Of a stretch of DNA of 64,000 bases, positions 24,355 to 33,410 are shown piece by piece. This DNA is from Fibrella forsythiae (GTDB taxonomy: Bacteria > Bacteroidota > Bacteroidia > Cytophagales > Spirosomataceae): NCBI RefSeq assembly GCF_017353175.1, contig NZ_JAFMYW010000002.1, positions 992,001 through 1,056,000 of the forward strand, read 5' to 3'. How positions within the stretch are numbered: position 1 is the first letter of the stretch; every line of letters starts with the position of its first letter. The translations under genes were made by a program, and so were the position numbers. The notes beneath the pieces were generated by a model that ran no database searches, had not been told where the DNA came from, and was given only the letters and a program-made list of their open reading frames with translations.

Positions 24355-27315
24355 TTAGTACTTCATGTCGCCCCGGTCTTTTTCAACGGCGGTGCGGCCA
24401 TCTTTCATCCAGGCGGGCATGGGCGCGTCTTTCAGGTAATGATCGAAGAACTGATACATGCGGATGCTCAGGTCTTTGGCGTTATGCCGGGCCGTAAGGT
24501 TATGACCTTCTCCGTTATACACCACCATCCAGACGGGCTTGTTCAGGCGACGCAGGCCCGTGAAAAACTCAATTCCCTGCTGCCAGGGCACAGCGCCATC
24601 GGCATCATTATGCATCAGCATCAACGGGGTTTCCACGCGATTGGCGAAGAACAGCGGTGAGTTTTCGATGTAGTTCATCGGCTTGTCCCAGAGGGTACCA
24701 CCAATTCGGCTTTGTGTTTTTTCATACTGGAACTGACGGACAACACCCGTTTCCCACCGGATACCACCGTAGGCCGATGTCATGTTGGCCACGGCAGCGC
24801 CTGCTTCAGCGGCTCTGAACAGGTTGGTCCGCGTAATGATGTAGGCCGTCTGGTAACCACCCCAGCTTTGCCCCTGAATGCCCAGCCGCGCCCGGTCAAT
24901 GTAGCCGCGTTCGAGCAGTTTCAGCACCCCCGGAACAATGCAGTCGTAGGCGTTCGGTCCAGGCTGACCAGTGGTGTAAACGATATCCGGCACAAACACC
25001 GCGTAGCCATTCGATACGCAATACGGAATGTTGATCGTTGAGCGGCTGGGCGATGGAGCCCGGTAATCGTTCAGCGTTTCGGCGTTACGCTCATAGAAGT
25101 ACGTCAGCATCGGGTACTTTTTGTTCTTAGGCGCACCCGTAGGGCCTTCCTGAATTTCTTCTGGTTTAAACAGCAGTCCTTCGAGCGGTGTCCCATTCGT
25201 GCCAACCCACTTCACCAGTTCAACGCTACCCCAGCTGATGCTATCCTGCTGCGGGTTCGTTTTCGTCAGCTGCACAGGCGTAGCGAAGGTGGTATCGGTC
25301 AGGAAGAGGTTGGTGGATTCCTTGAAATTGCCCCGGTAAAACGTCATGGTCTTTGCGTTCTTCGCTTTGGCCAAACCGGCATACCGATGGGCGCTGTTGG
25401 CCACAATACCAATGTCTACGGCACCTTTAGCGGGTGGGGTCGCTTTCAGTATGCCAGTATGTTTGTCGCTTTCCCAGATACCCGTGAGCCACAGGTCGTC
25501 TTTCGGGTCAATGGCTTTCTCGTCGGGGTCCAGATCGGCGCGGCGCAGGCGTACTTTATTGGTACGGCCCCAGCCATTAGTCAGATTTCTGGGTTTCTCG
25601 CGGCCAGTCGGGTCAATCTGCCAGATGTCGTAGCGGTCGTAGAGCCAGATGTATTTATCGCCAGTCGTCCAGCCGGCCAGTCCGTAGGAACCGGGCAGGT
25701 TTGGGGTGTCATGCTCTTCGTCGAAGAACTTGCTGGGTAAGCCGCGCGTCAGGTCAAGTCGCTTGTTGTCGGCAATCGACCAGGCTCGCCACAGTGAATC
25801 GCGCTCGTCGAACCAGTAGGCGTAGGTACCGCCCGGCGACAGGCGCGTTTCCGACGCCATGATGTCGTTGGCAATCCGCTTCTTTTCACCCGTTTTGGTA
25901 TCAATCAGGTACAGGTCCGTGTGGCCGGGGTCCCACGATGATTGCACCTGATACGGTAAGTCGCTTACTCCCAGCAGATAACGCGTATTTACTTTCGGGT
26001 CGAAGTTCACCGTCGGAATTTCGCGGTTGGCGAGCAGGGCTAATCGACCGAACGTAGTGCTGTTGGGCGCCAGATCAGCGACGGTCAGGAACCCGCGCTC
26101 TTTTTCTTCCTTGAGCCGCTTCTGCTGCATCGGTTGCAGGCGGTTGTCGGTCCAGCTCCAGACGTCCATCTTTACCTTCTCGTCGTCGGGTGTCAGCGTG
26201 TCTTTAATCGGTTTGATGCCAATGGGTGAGGTCGAGAAATAGAGTCGGGTACCATCGTCCGAGAATTTCGGCTCCCTGAACTCATTAGCCGTCCAGCGAT
26301 TGGGGAGCGGGTTGTTGAGCGTGTCGAGCAGAATTCGGTAAGGGCCTTCGGCAACGGCAGGTTTGCTGCGTTTTCCCTTGGCGGCAACGGGCGCGGGTGC
26401 CAGGTTTTTGTAGCGGAGCGAGAAGATGCGCACGTCAGCCCCGGCGCTGTCGGCCGAGGTCATCCAGGCGAGTTGCTTACCCTGTTTGTCAACAGCCAGC
26501 CCTTTGTAGAGTTTAATCTTCGAACTGCTGTCAACGAGCATCGTCTGGCTAGTAGCCGTACTGAAGACAAACACGCCGGGCATAAAGGCTTCACCCGCTT
26601 TCAATGAATCACGTGCTGACTCGCGGCTGTAAAACACCGTTTGTCCGTTGTCTGACATGGTCACGTTCGAGACAAAAGTCACCGTACGGCGCGTGCCGTC
26701 GGCCATGTTCAGGAGGACCAGATCATCGCCTTTGGGCTTTTTCGCTGGCCCTTTTCTGCCCGCCACGGTCGTAGTCGATACCGGTTGCGTAGGTAGCAGC
26801 GTATCTTTTTTCGACGTTGGTTTCGCTTCGGACACCAGCTTCGGTGCATTGGCGTCCTGCAACACAGCCAGCCACGAACCGGCATCTTTTCCAAGCATAA
26901 ATGACTTTACGTTGGGCAGCTTTCTGGTTTCGCCCGTCGCCAGGGTCAGCACCAGCAGGCTGTCTTTGGGCATTTCGTCGGCTTTTTTCTTTTTCAGTTT
27001 GGCCTTTCGCGTGTCGGCAACGGGCACTTTCAGACGCATGACTAAGTACCGGCTATCAGGCGTAAACTGGGCCATATACCCACGTGGAAATTGGCGAATG
27101 GCTGACTTGCGCGAGACGTCGGCCACTTCGAGCCGACCGTTACCGTCTTGAGGATCAATTTGATAGGCGATCCAGCGGCCATCCCGGCTTAAGTTTTCTG
27201 ATCGAACGCTTTCCCATCGATCGTAATCAGCGGCAGTAAGCGGGCGTTTGGTGGTTTGCGCAAAGAGCGAGTTTGTGAGGAAGAAGCAGACGAAGAACGT
27301 AGCGATCCGTATCAT
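24355..27315 (-). CDS. S9 family prolyl-oligopeptidase-like serine peptidase, exported
   Basis: A 986-residue peptidase with a signal peptide (MIRIATFFVCFFLTNSLFAQ), so it acts in the periplasm or outside. A long WD40/PD40-like beta-propeller (about 25-690) precedes the alpha/beta hydrolase domain. The catalytic triad is visible: Ser in GIQGQSWGGYQTAY near 816, Asp in HNDADGAVPW near 904 and His in GEGHNLT near 937. A Lys/Ala-rich, low-complexity insert lies near 150-200. It probably cleaves short peptides for nutrition. It is monocistronic and ends at the shared terminator. Confidence 0.92.
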   Translation of the reverse strand: MIRIATFFVCFFLTNSLFAQTTKRPLTAADYDRWESVRSENLSRDGRWIAYQIDPQDGNGRLEVADVSRKSAIRQFPRGYMAQFTPDSRYLVMRLKVPVADTRKAKLKKKKADEMPKDSLLVLTLATGETRKLPNVKSFMLGKDAGSWLAVLQDANAPKLVSEAKPTSKKDTLLPTQPVSTTTVAGRKGPAKKPKGDDLVLLNMADGTRRTVTFVSNVTMSDNGQTVFYSRESARDSLKAGEAFMPGVFVFSTATSQTMLVDSSSKIKLYKGLAVDKQGKQLAWMTSADSAGADVRIFSLRYKNLAPAPVAAKGKRSKPAVAEGPYRILLDTLNNPLPNRWTANEFREPKFSDDGTRLYFSTSPIGIKPIKDTLTPDDEKVKMDVWSWTDNRLQPMQQKRLKEEKERGFLTVADLAPNSTTFGRLALLANREIPTVNFDPKVNTRYLLGVSDLPYQVQSSWDPGHTDLYLIDTKTGEKKRIANDIMASETRLSPGGTYAYWFDERDSLWRAWSIADNKRLDLTRGLPSKFFDEEHDTPNLPGSYGLAGWTTGDKYIWLYDRYDIWQIDPTGREKPRNLTNGWGRTNKVRLRRADLDPDEKAIDPKDDLWLTGIWESDKHTGILKATPPAKGAVDIGIVANSAHRYAGLAKAKNAKTMTFYRGNFKESTNLFLTDTTFATPVQLTKTNPQQDSISWGSVELVKWVGTNGTPLEGLLFKPEEIQEGPTGAPKNKKYPMLTYFYERNAETLNDYRAPSPSRSTINIPYCVSNGYAVFVPDIVYTTGQPGPNAYDCIVPGVLKLLERGYIDRARLGIQGQSWGGYQTAYIITRTNLFRAAEAGAAVANMTSAYGGIRWETGVVRQFQYEKTQSRIGGTLWDKPMNYIENSPLFFANRVETPLMLMHNDADGAVPWQQGIEFFTGLRRLNKPVWMVVYNGEGHNLTARHNAKDLSIRMYQFFDHYLKDAPMPAWMKDGRTAVEKDRGDMKY

Positions 27316-27429
27316 ATGTAAACATCAGGTTGTATGAAATGCCACTCAATATACGATATACAGGCATTCAACAGCTGATCTGATGCAACAAGCAGGTCTA
27401 GGCTGTCTGCGATAACACGGATGGACGTG

Positions 27430-27735
27430 TCAGTCCTCTATCCACATTTCCAGCAAGGCATAGCTGAGGCTCTTGCCATGCGTATCCATCGTGAGCGAAG
27501 TCGTTACACCGCCCGTCAGTGCCTGCTGACAGACGAATTGAAGGGCGGGCAGGTTGGGTAATTCGTAGCGCAATACGTCGCCTTCGACCAGGGCGTGCAG
27601 GTGCTTTTTCACCGCTTCAGCCGTTACGGCTTTCAATAATCGCGGGTAATTGTCGGGGTCATACGGAATGAGCGACAGGGTCAGGGTATTACCTTTATCG
27701 CCCGCCCGGCTGTGGGCAATGTCGTAGAGTTTCAT
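27430..27735 (-). CDS. AtuA-related small protein (AtuA-like ferredoxin-fold domain)
   Basis: A 101-residue protein with the AtuA-like C-terminal domain signature MKLYDIAHSRAGDKGNTLTLSLIPYD and GGVTTSLTMDTHGKSLSYALLEM. In many bacteria this domain is the C-terminus of AtuA; here it is a separate gene 113 nt after the main AtuA gene, the common split form. Function is unknown beyond association with acyclic terpene and acyl-CoA catabolism. It is last in the 36763-27430 minus-strand run. Confidence 0.85.
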   Translation of the reverse strand: MKLYDIAHSRAGDKGNTLTLSLIPYDPDNYPRLLKAVTAEAVKKHLHALVEGDVLRYELPNLPALQFVCQQALTGGVTTSLTMDTHGKSLSYALLEMWIED

Positions 27736-27798
27736 GGGAAAGAGTGAATGGCGAAATAGTGAAAGGGTGAATAGGAAACGAGTGAAAGAGTGATTTGT

Positions 27799-27858
27799 GA
27801 AAGGGTGATTTGTGAAATTCGCTCATTCGCCACTCGCTCTTCCACAAATCACCCTTTC
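27799..27858. repeat. 16-bp perfect inverted repeat spanning the AtuA stop
   Basis: Arms 27799-27814 and 27843-27858 are perfect inverted copies. The right arm includes the stop codon of the AtuA gene. The left side also repeats the word GTGAAAGGGTGA in direct order (about 27759-27812). The hairpin would form at the mRNA junction between AtuA and the small AtuA-like gene and may set their ratio. Confidence 0.75.
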
Positions 27859-29186
27859 AGTCGTTCGCTATTCAATACGCTAATCATTGGTTGAACCTGG
27901 GTACGTGGTAAGAGCGTCGATACGATGCCGACTACTTCGTGAATGTATTTGCGAGCACCACCGCCACCTGCCGGGCCGTTTGTATAAAGGGCTTCCACTT
28001 CTTCGCCTACCAAGGCTGCCTGTTTGACCGTAATGGCTTTCCCCGCTACCCGAAGCCGGATTTCGTATGGGTCCGGGTACGTTCCGAAACTGGTTCGATG
28101 CACCGATGTGCTGCCGATGTAGTCGATTCGGAGGTCGGTGAACTGATGGCCCAGTCGTTCCTGAATGATGGATCCGGCCAACTTGGCGCGGCTCAGCGCA
28201 TTTGACCCGGCATACGAGATTTCGCCTTCGCCAATGTGGCCGGCATCGTAGCCAACGCTAACCTTCAGCGTGTCGGGGCGTAACGTACCCCGCCCGCCCG
28301 TAACACGCACCTGGTCGGGGCCTGTCTGTTCCAGACGGACCTGCGTGAAATCAGCAATCACGTCGGGCGTAATGTAGCAGCTGGGGTCCATCACTTCGTA
28401 CAAGAGCTGCTCTTTGGCCGTTGCCAGACTCAAAACACCACCCGTCCCGGCCACTTTCCCGAACACGGCTGTGCCATCAGGCGACACATCGGCAAACGGA
28501 TGGCCCAAATGGGCAAGATCAGGTACGTCCTTCCGGCCGGGATCGGCGAAGTAACCGCCCGTTAGTTGACCCGCGCATTCCAGCAAATGACCAATTACGG
28601 TTGCCTGCCCCATCTGATTGGCATCGGCCAGCGACCAGCCAAATGCATGCGCGAGTGGAGCCACGAACAACGACGGATCAGCCACCCGGCCTGTAATGAT
28701 AATGTTGGCCTCTGTGGCGAGGGCGGGTAAAATAGCGTCGGTGCCGAGATAGGCATTGGCCGACAGCAACGTACCTGATTCGGCCAACGGCTTGCTCGTT
28801 TCCAGGGACGTTTCGTTACCCGATAACTGGTCGAACACATCGTCGCCAGTCACGGCGGCCACCGATACGGACAGATCCAGGCGATTGGCAATCTCGATGA
28901 TCTTATGAGCCGCCGCCAACGGATTAGCGGCCCCCATGTTGGTGATCAACCGAACGTTGTTGGCCAGTAAGTGGGGGAGGAGGGCTTCGATACGGCGTTC
29001 CAGCAGCGGGTCGAAGCCTTGGGTCGGGTCTTGCCGTTTACGTTTCTGAGCGAGGGCAATGGTCCGCTCGGCCAGGCATTCCAGCACGAGGTAATCCAGT
29101 TGACCTTGCTGAACCAGCACCATTGCCGGGTCGAGCCGATCGCCGGAAAAGCCAGCCCCACACCCAATTCTGATGGTTTTTTTCAT
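27849..29186 (-). CDS. AtuA family protein (DUF1446, acyclic terpene utilization-like)
   Basis: A 445-residue cytoplasmic protein of the DUF1446/AtuA family: MKKTIRIGCGAGFSGDRLDPAMVLVQQG at the start, then LVLECLAERTIALAQ, LITNMGAANPLAA, ANIIITGRVADPSLFVAPLAHAFGW and GGYFADPGRKDVPDL. AtuA is needed for citronellol/geraniol growth in Pseudomonas but its reaction is not known. It lies 60 nt downstream of the CitMHS transporter gene and before the small AtuA-like gene. It probably handles the acid imported by CitMHS. Confidence 0.9.
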   Translation of the reverse strand: MKKTIRIGCGAGFSGDRLDPAMVLVQQGQLDYLVLECLAERTIALAQKRKRQDPTQGFDPLLERRIEALLPHLLANNVRLITNMGAANPLAAAHKIIEIANRLDLSVSVAAVTGDDVFDQLSGNETSLETSKPLAESGTLLSANAYLGTDAILPALATEANIIITGRVADPSLFVAPLAHAFGWSLADANQMGQATVIGHLLECAGQLTGGYFADPGRKDVPDLAHLGHPFADVSPDGTAVFGKVAGTGGVLSLATAKEQLLYEVMDPSCYITPDVIADFTQVRLEQTGPDQVRVTGGRGTLRPDTLKVSVGYDAGHIGEGEISYAGSNALSRAKLAGSIIQERLGHQFTDLRIDYIGSTSVHRTSFGTYPDPYEIRLRVAGKAITVKQAALVGEEVEALYTNGPAGGGGARKYIHEVVGIVSTLLPRTQVQPMISVLNSERLKG

Positions 29187-29246
29187 CGTTTTTACCCCAC
29201 CCCATACCCCTCCCCTTAAACAAGGGGAGGAGCTTTTTGAGAGGAT

Positions 29247-30542
29247 TTATAAGTGAATTGATCCCGTGAGTAATGCGGCGAGTGTCATGACGAGGGTGGT
29301 GCCGAATGCCCATTTCAGGATGAATTTCTGATGATCGCCCAGATCAACCTCGGCGAGGCCGACCAGCAAAAACGTAGAGGCAGTAAGCGGACTGACCGGA
29401 AAGCCAACCGTCATCTGCCCCAGTAGTGCGGCGCGGCCAATTTCGAGTGGGTCGATGCCGAATTGAGTGGCGGTTTGACTCAGAATCGGTACGACCCCAA
29501 AGTAATAGGCATCAGGCGTAAAGAGCAGGCTCGCGGGCAGGCTCGTAACGGCCGTGATGGTCGGAATCCAGGTTGCGTGTTGTTGCGGAATGAGCGAGAT
29601 CAGCGACGTTGCCATAGCCTCGATCATTTTCGAGCCCGTCAGTATGCCCGAGAAAACTCCCGCGGCGAAAATCATGCTCGATACCATGAAAATGTTGTTT
29701 CCGTGGCTTTTGAGCACTTTCTGCTGGTCGGGCAGGCGGGGATAGTTGATCAGCAGAGCCACCATCGCAGCCACGACAAATAACACCGGGGCCGGTACCC
29801 AGCCTTTCATCAATGTCACAATAAGGCCAACCGTCAGTACGGCGTTGATCCAGAATAACTTGGGCCGCCGGAACTGCCGCTGTTCGTCGGTCAGGTTATC
29901 GTGGTGAACGTAGTTCAGATCGATGATGCCCAGCCGTTTACGCTCTTTCAGACCGAACCAGTAGGCCACAAACAACACCCAGCAGATGCCCGCCAGAATG
30001 GCCGGTATGTTCGGGTTGAACAACTGGGTGGCGTCGGTCTTGAGCGTTGAGATCGCCCGTGCCGACGTACCTGACCAGGGAACGAGGTGCAACGGCCCTA
30101 CGCTCAGGGCCACGATGCCGGGCAGGATGAGCCTGTTGATGTTCAGTTGCCGGTAGATGGGCAGAAACGCCGACATCACGATCATAAACGTAGCCGTTCC
30201 GTCGCCGTCGAGGTGGACGACCATCGTCAGAATAGCTGTTCCCACGATGACTTTGAGCGGGTCACCTTTTACGTAGCGGATGATAGCAGCAATAATCGGA
30301 TCGAACAAGCCCGCGTCGAGCATGGTGGCGAAATAGAGCACCGCAAACATGAGCAGTATGCCCGTAGGAGCCACCTGTTTGATCCCCGTCAGAATCATCT
30401 CGCCCAGTTCCCTGGGGCCAAAGCCAGCCAACAGACCCATGACCAGCGGCACCAGTACCAGCGCCGTCATAACGGATAATCGTTTGGTGATAATCAGTGC
30501 CAGGAAAAGGCTAATGGTGGCGAAACCGAAGAACGAGAGCAT
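29247..30542 (-). CDS. CitMHS-family organic acid:proton/metal symporter
   Basis: A 431-residue inner-membrane transporter with about 11-12 hydrophobic segments. It matches CitM/CitH-type citrate transporters: FGFATISLFLALIITKRLSVMTALVLVPL at the start, MVVHLDGDGTATFMIVMSAFLPIY near 105-128, GPLHLVPWSGTSARA near 149-163 and GQMTVGFPVSPLTASTFLLVGL near 377-398. It imports citrate-like di- or tricarboxylates as proton or metal complexes. It follows the esterase at 30571 by 28 nt and precedes AtuA by 60 nt, which suggests one operon for uptake and catabolism of an organic acid. Confidence 0.9.
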   Translation of the reverse strand: MLSFFGFATISLFLALIITKRLSVMTALVLVPLVMGLLAGFGPRELGEMILTGIKQVAPTGILLMFAVLYFATMLDAGLFDPIIAAIIRYVKGDPLKVIVGTAILTMVVHLDGDGTATFMIVMSAFLPIYRQLNINRLILPGIVALSVGPLHLVPWSGTSARAISTLKTDATQLFNPNIPAILAGICWVLFVAYWFGLKERKRLGIIDLNYVHHDNLTDEQRQFRRPKLFWINAVLTVGLIVTLMKGWVPAPVLFVVAAMVALLINYPRLPDQQKVLKSHGNNIFMVSSMIFAAGVFSGILTGSKMIEAMATSLISLIPQQHATWIPTITAVTSLPASLLFTPDAYYFGVVPILSQTATQFGIDPLEIGRAALLGQMTVGFPVSPLTASTFLLVGLAEVDLGDHQKFILKWAFGTTLVMTLAALLTGSIHL

Positions 30543-30570
30543 CGTACGGGAGGGTTGGCTGGGTGCGTGC

Positions 30571-31587
30571 TCAGTAGAAGATCTTATTCAAAAACGCGAT
30601 CATCCGGTCGAGGGCCGGGGGGGCGTCTTTCTGAAAGCTGGTGCCCAGAAACTGGTTCGACCCCGAATCCAGAAAGGCATGGGGGCGACCTTCGTGCACC
30701 CAATACTCGAAGTTAGTGTGCCCGGCTTCTTTCAATTTGGCCATAAATGCTTCGATCGACGCCGGAGTGGTCAGGTTATCTTTCGAACCAACCGTGAACA
30801 GCATAGGCGGCAGTTTGCGCTCGCTGGCTTTCGGAATGGTGTACAGCGGCGATACCTGTTTGTAGGGAGCGGGGTTGTCGGTCGGATTGATACCGTTGCC
30901 GAAAATGCCTCTGGCTTTGGCCTTGCCCATGCTCCAGAAGATGTTGCTTTCTTTTTCGAAGCCACCGAGCGCACTGCCATACAGATCGAATGCGCCATAA
31001 CTGATCAGCGCTGCCTGAACGGCCAGTCCGTTTGCTTTGGCTACCTGCTCGGCCGTTTTGCCTTTGGGTAGGTACGTTGGCGTGAAACCAAGGGTATTGC
31101 CTTGAAAACCATCCGATTCCAGGTTATTACCCTGCAACGCCACCATCGTTGCCAGATGGCCACCCGCACTGTCGCCGGTAACGATGAGCTGACCGGGTTT
31201 GCCCTTGTACTTGCTGATGTTGTCTTTCACCCAGAGCACCGCCCCGAATACATCGTTCACGATGTCGTTCATCTTCACCGTGTTGTTCTGGTCGACTAGC
31301 AGCCGATAATTCACATTGCACACCACATAATCGGAGTGGCTGGCCAGATACGCCGCCGGCTCGTCCATGATACTCTTGTTGTTGATCAGCCAGCCGCCCC
31401 CGTGAAACATAACAATGACCGGATAGCTTGCCTTGCCCGTATTCGGCGTGTAAATGTCCATGGTCAGGTTAAACCCGTTGGGCGACGCCCAGACAATATC
31501 ACTGGCTTTGGTGAATTTTTCCTCCAGCGCAGGTTTGGCGTTGGTAGATAAGCAAACAAGCGTCAATAACGTAAGTAGGTGGTTCAT
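30571..31587 (-). CDS. Exported alpha/beta hydrolase (BD-FAE/HSL-like esterase)
   Basis: A 338-residue esterase with a signal peptide (1-17). The oxyanion motif FHGGGW lies near 61-66, the nucleophile GDSAGGHLATM near 140-150, the acid in GSKDNLTTP near 270-278 and the His in EGRPHAFLD near 304-312. This is the bacterial feruloyl/acetyl esterase (HSL, BD-FAE) type. It belongs to the five-esterase run and is directly upstream of the CitMHS gene, so the acid it releases may be the transporter substrate. Confidence 0.88.
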   Translation of the reverse strand: MNHLLTLLTLVCLSTNAKPALEEKFTKASDIVWASPNGFNLTMDIYTPNTGKASYPVIVMFHGGGWLINNKSIMDEPAAYLASHSDYVVCNVNYRLLVDQNNTVKMNDIVNDVFGAVLWVKDNISKYKGKPGQLIVTGDSAGGHLATMVALQGNNLESDGFQGNTLGFTPTYLPKGKTAEQVAKANGLAVQAALISYGAFDLYGSALGGFEKESNIFWSMGKAKARGIFGNGINPTDNPAPYKQVSPLYTIPKASERKLPPMLFTVGSKDNLTTPASIEAFMAKLKEAGHTNFEYWVHEGRPHAFLDSGSNQFLGTSFQKDAPPALDRMIAFLNKIFY

Positions 31588-31611
31588 AGGTATGTTGGGA
31601 ATGGGTTAACG

Positions 31612-31669
31612 GGTGCTTTGTACTGCTTGGCCTGCGTCAGCCTACGCAGGCCAAGCAGTACAAAGCACC
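31612..31669. repeat. Perfect 26-bp inverted repeat
   Basis: Arms 31612-31637 and 31644-31669 are perfect inverted copies with a 6-nt loop. The structure lies between the type-B carboxylesterase stop (31676) and the next esterase start (31587), both minus strand. There is no T-run, so it is more likely an mRNA end-protection or processing hairpin, or a leaky terminator, than a full terminator. Confidence 0.9.
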
Positions 31670-31675
31670 GCTCAA

Positions 31676-33304
31676 TTACATCGATTTGCCAAGCGCTGCT
31701 TCCAGCAACTCCTTGTCGTGGTGGTTTTTGACCTGGTTTACATTGTCGAAAATCATGGTGGCCCCATTCTCGGCGTTGTATTGCGGCCAGGTTGGTAATC
31801 CTTTGTGGTTGGGATTGCCGGTACGGGCGAAGGCGACCCAGGCGCGGCTCATTTTATCGGCCAGGGTATGGGCTTCTTTTCCGCCGCCGGTCATTTCTTC
31901 ACACCGGCTGATGTTGTCGAACGCAAACGGAATTTCCATGCAGTGCATCGATTTATAGAGGCCATCGTTTACCGGCGATGCCCACGAGAACAGATACATG
32001 TAAACAGGAGCAGCCCCGGCAACGGCCGCTTTCTGACTGCCCTGACGAATGGCTCCCGCCCGGAAATTGATGTCGATGTTTACGAAATCGGCTGGTTGCA
32101 CAGTCTCTGGATACGCTCTTTTAACCGCCGTCAGGTACGTGTCAGTCTTGTCGCCCATCCGTTGTTTCAGGCTGGCTTTGGCGATATCCATGTCCGATGG
32201 CCGGTTGGCCGGACTAAATGGACCGAACTCGGTTTTGGTGGAGCCGACCAGCAGCGGAATGTTTTTCGATAACGCTAAAGCGGCGGGTTCAGACGGCTGG
32301 TAGGGGAGGAACGTGCCGTCGTGGACAGGCCCCCAGCCTAGTCCGAAAGCAGGGCGGTTTTCAGCCTTCAGGCTTTCACCCACTTTGCGGAGGGCTTTTT
32401 TGCTGGCGGCATTCAGGCGTTCGTACGAAATAGTCTGCAACGAATCGACCTGACTGGGTTGCAGTTTCAACTCGTCGAGCAGCGCCGCACTGACTTTTTG
32501 CATGATGTCTTTTTCGGCGAATGTGGTGATGTAGCTACCGCTTTGCACAATGGCTTTGTGGAACAACCCTTTGGCCGATGGTGCGTTCATGAGGCTGGTC
32601 ACCTTACCACCGCCGCCCGACTGGCCGAAGATGGTTACGTTATCGGGATCGCCACCAAACTGGGCAATGTTGGCTTTTACCCATTGCAGCGACGCTACCA
32701 GGTCCATCAGACCCGCGTTCGCCGAATTTTTGTATTTATCGCCGTAGGCCGACAGGTCCAGAAAGCCGAGCACGTTCAGGCGGTGATTGACCGTTACGAC
32801 TACCACATCGCCTTTTTTGGTCAGGTTCTCGCCATCATACGAAGGCAATTCGACCGACGAGCCCGCCGTGAAGCCGCCGCCGTGGAACCACACCATAACG
32901 GGGCGTTTCTTGGCCTGATTGATCTCGGGCGTCCAGACGTTCAGACTCAGGCAGTTTTCGTTGGTGTAGCCCCAGTCGTGATGAAACGGAAACTCAATTT
33001 CATCATTGGTGCTCGTGGTAGCGTCCATCGGGCAAACGGGGCCGTAGGTCATCGAGCTACGTACGCCTGTCCAGGAAGTGGGCTTGGCAGGCGCCAGAAA
33101 CCGGTCGGCTTTGGCATACGGAATGCCTTTGAAGGTAAACGTGCCATTGTGAATATAGCCTTTCACTCTGCCTGATTCAGTTGGTACAACGGCAATGTCT
33201 TTACCCGCCATAACGGGCGTTTGCGCCATTTTTGCCGTCTGCCCAACGGTCAGTAGCGGCAACGCCAGAATGGCCAGTGAGACCAGGATTGATTGCGTTT
33301 TCAT
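31676..33304 (-). CDS. Type-B carboxylesterase/lipase, exported
   Basis: A 542-residue carboxylesterase family B enzyme with a signal peptide (about 1-22). Family motifs: ENCLSLNVWTPE near 116-127, VWFHGGGFTAGSS near 138-150 (oxyanion hole), FGQSGGGGKVTSLM near 226-239 (nucleophile Ser) and VHDGTFLP; the His lies in HCMEIPFAFDN near 452-462. The Ser elbow reads GQSGGG rather than the usual GESAG. Probably hydrolyses small acyl esters in the periplasm. It is one of two family-B paralogues here, next to 33411-34988. Confidence 0.9.
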   Translation of the reverse strand: MKTQSILVSLAILALPLLTVGQTAKMAQTPVMAGKDIAVVPTESGRVKGYIHNGTFTFKGIPYAKADRFLAPAKPTSWTGVRSSMTYGPVCPMDATTSTNDEIEFPFHHDWGYTNENCLSLNVWTPEINQAKKRPVMVWFHGGGFTAGSSVELPSYDGENLTKKGDVVVVTVNHRLNVLGFLDLSAYGDKYKNSANAGLMDLVASLQWVKANIAQFGGDPDNVTIFGQSGGGGKVTSLMNAPSAKGLFHKAIVQSGSYITTFAEKDIMQKVSAALLDELKLQPSQVDSLQTISYERLNAASKKALRKVGESLKAENRPAFGLGWGPVHDGTFLPYQPSEPAALALSKNIPLLVGSTKTEFGPFSPANRPSDMDIAKASLKQRMGDKTDTYLTAVKRAYPETVQPADFVNIDINFRAGAIRQGSQKAAVAGAAPVYMYLFSWASPVNDGLYKSMHCMEIPFAFDNISRCEEMTGGGKEAHTLADKMSRAWVAFARTGNPNHKGLPTWPQYNAENGATMIFDNVNQVKNHHDKELLEAALGKSM

Positions 33305-33410
33305 TGATTTGGGGGAAGTAAGTACTGTGAGTAGGGGTTTGTTAAGTAATAGGTGTCTAATGGACTAGGGTTAGTATGTGTTGCTTCGCGAGCTAGATTA
33401 CTTACGCTCC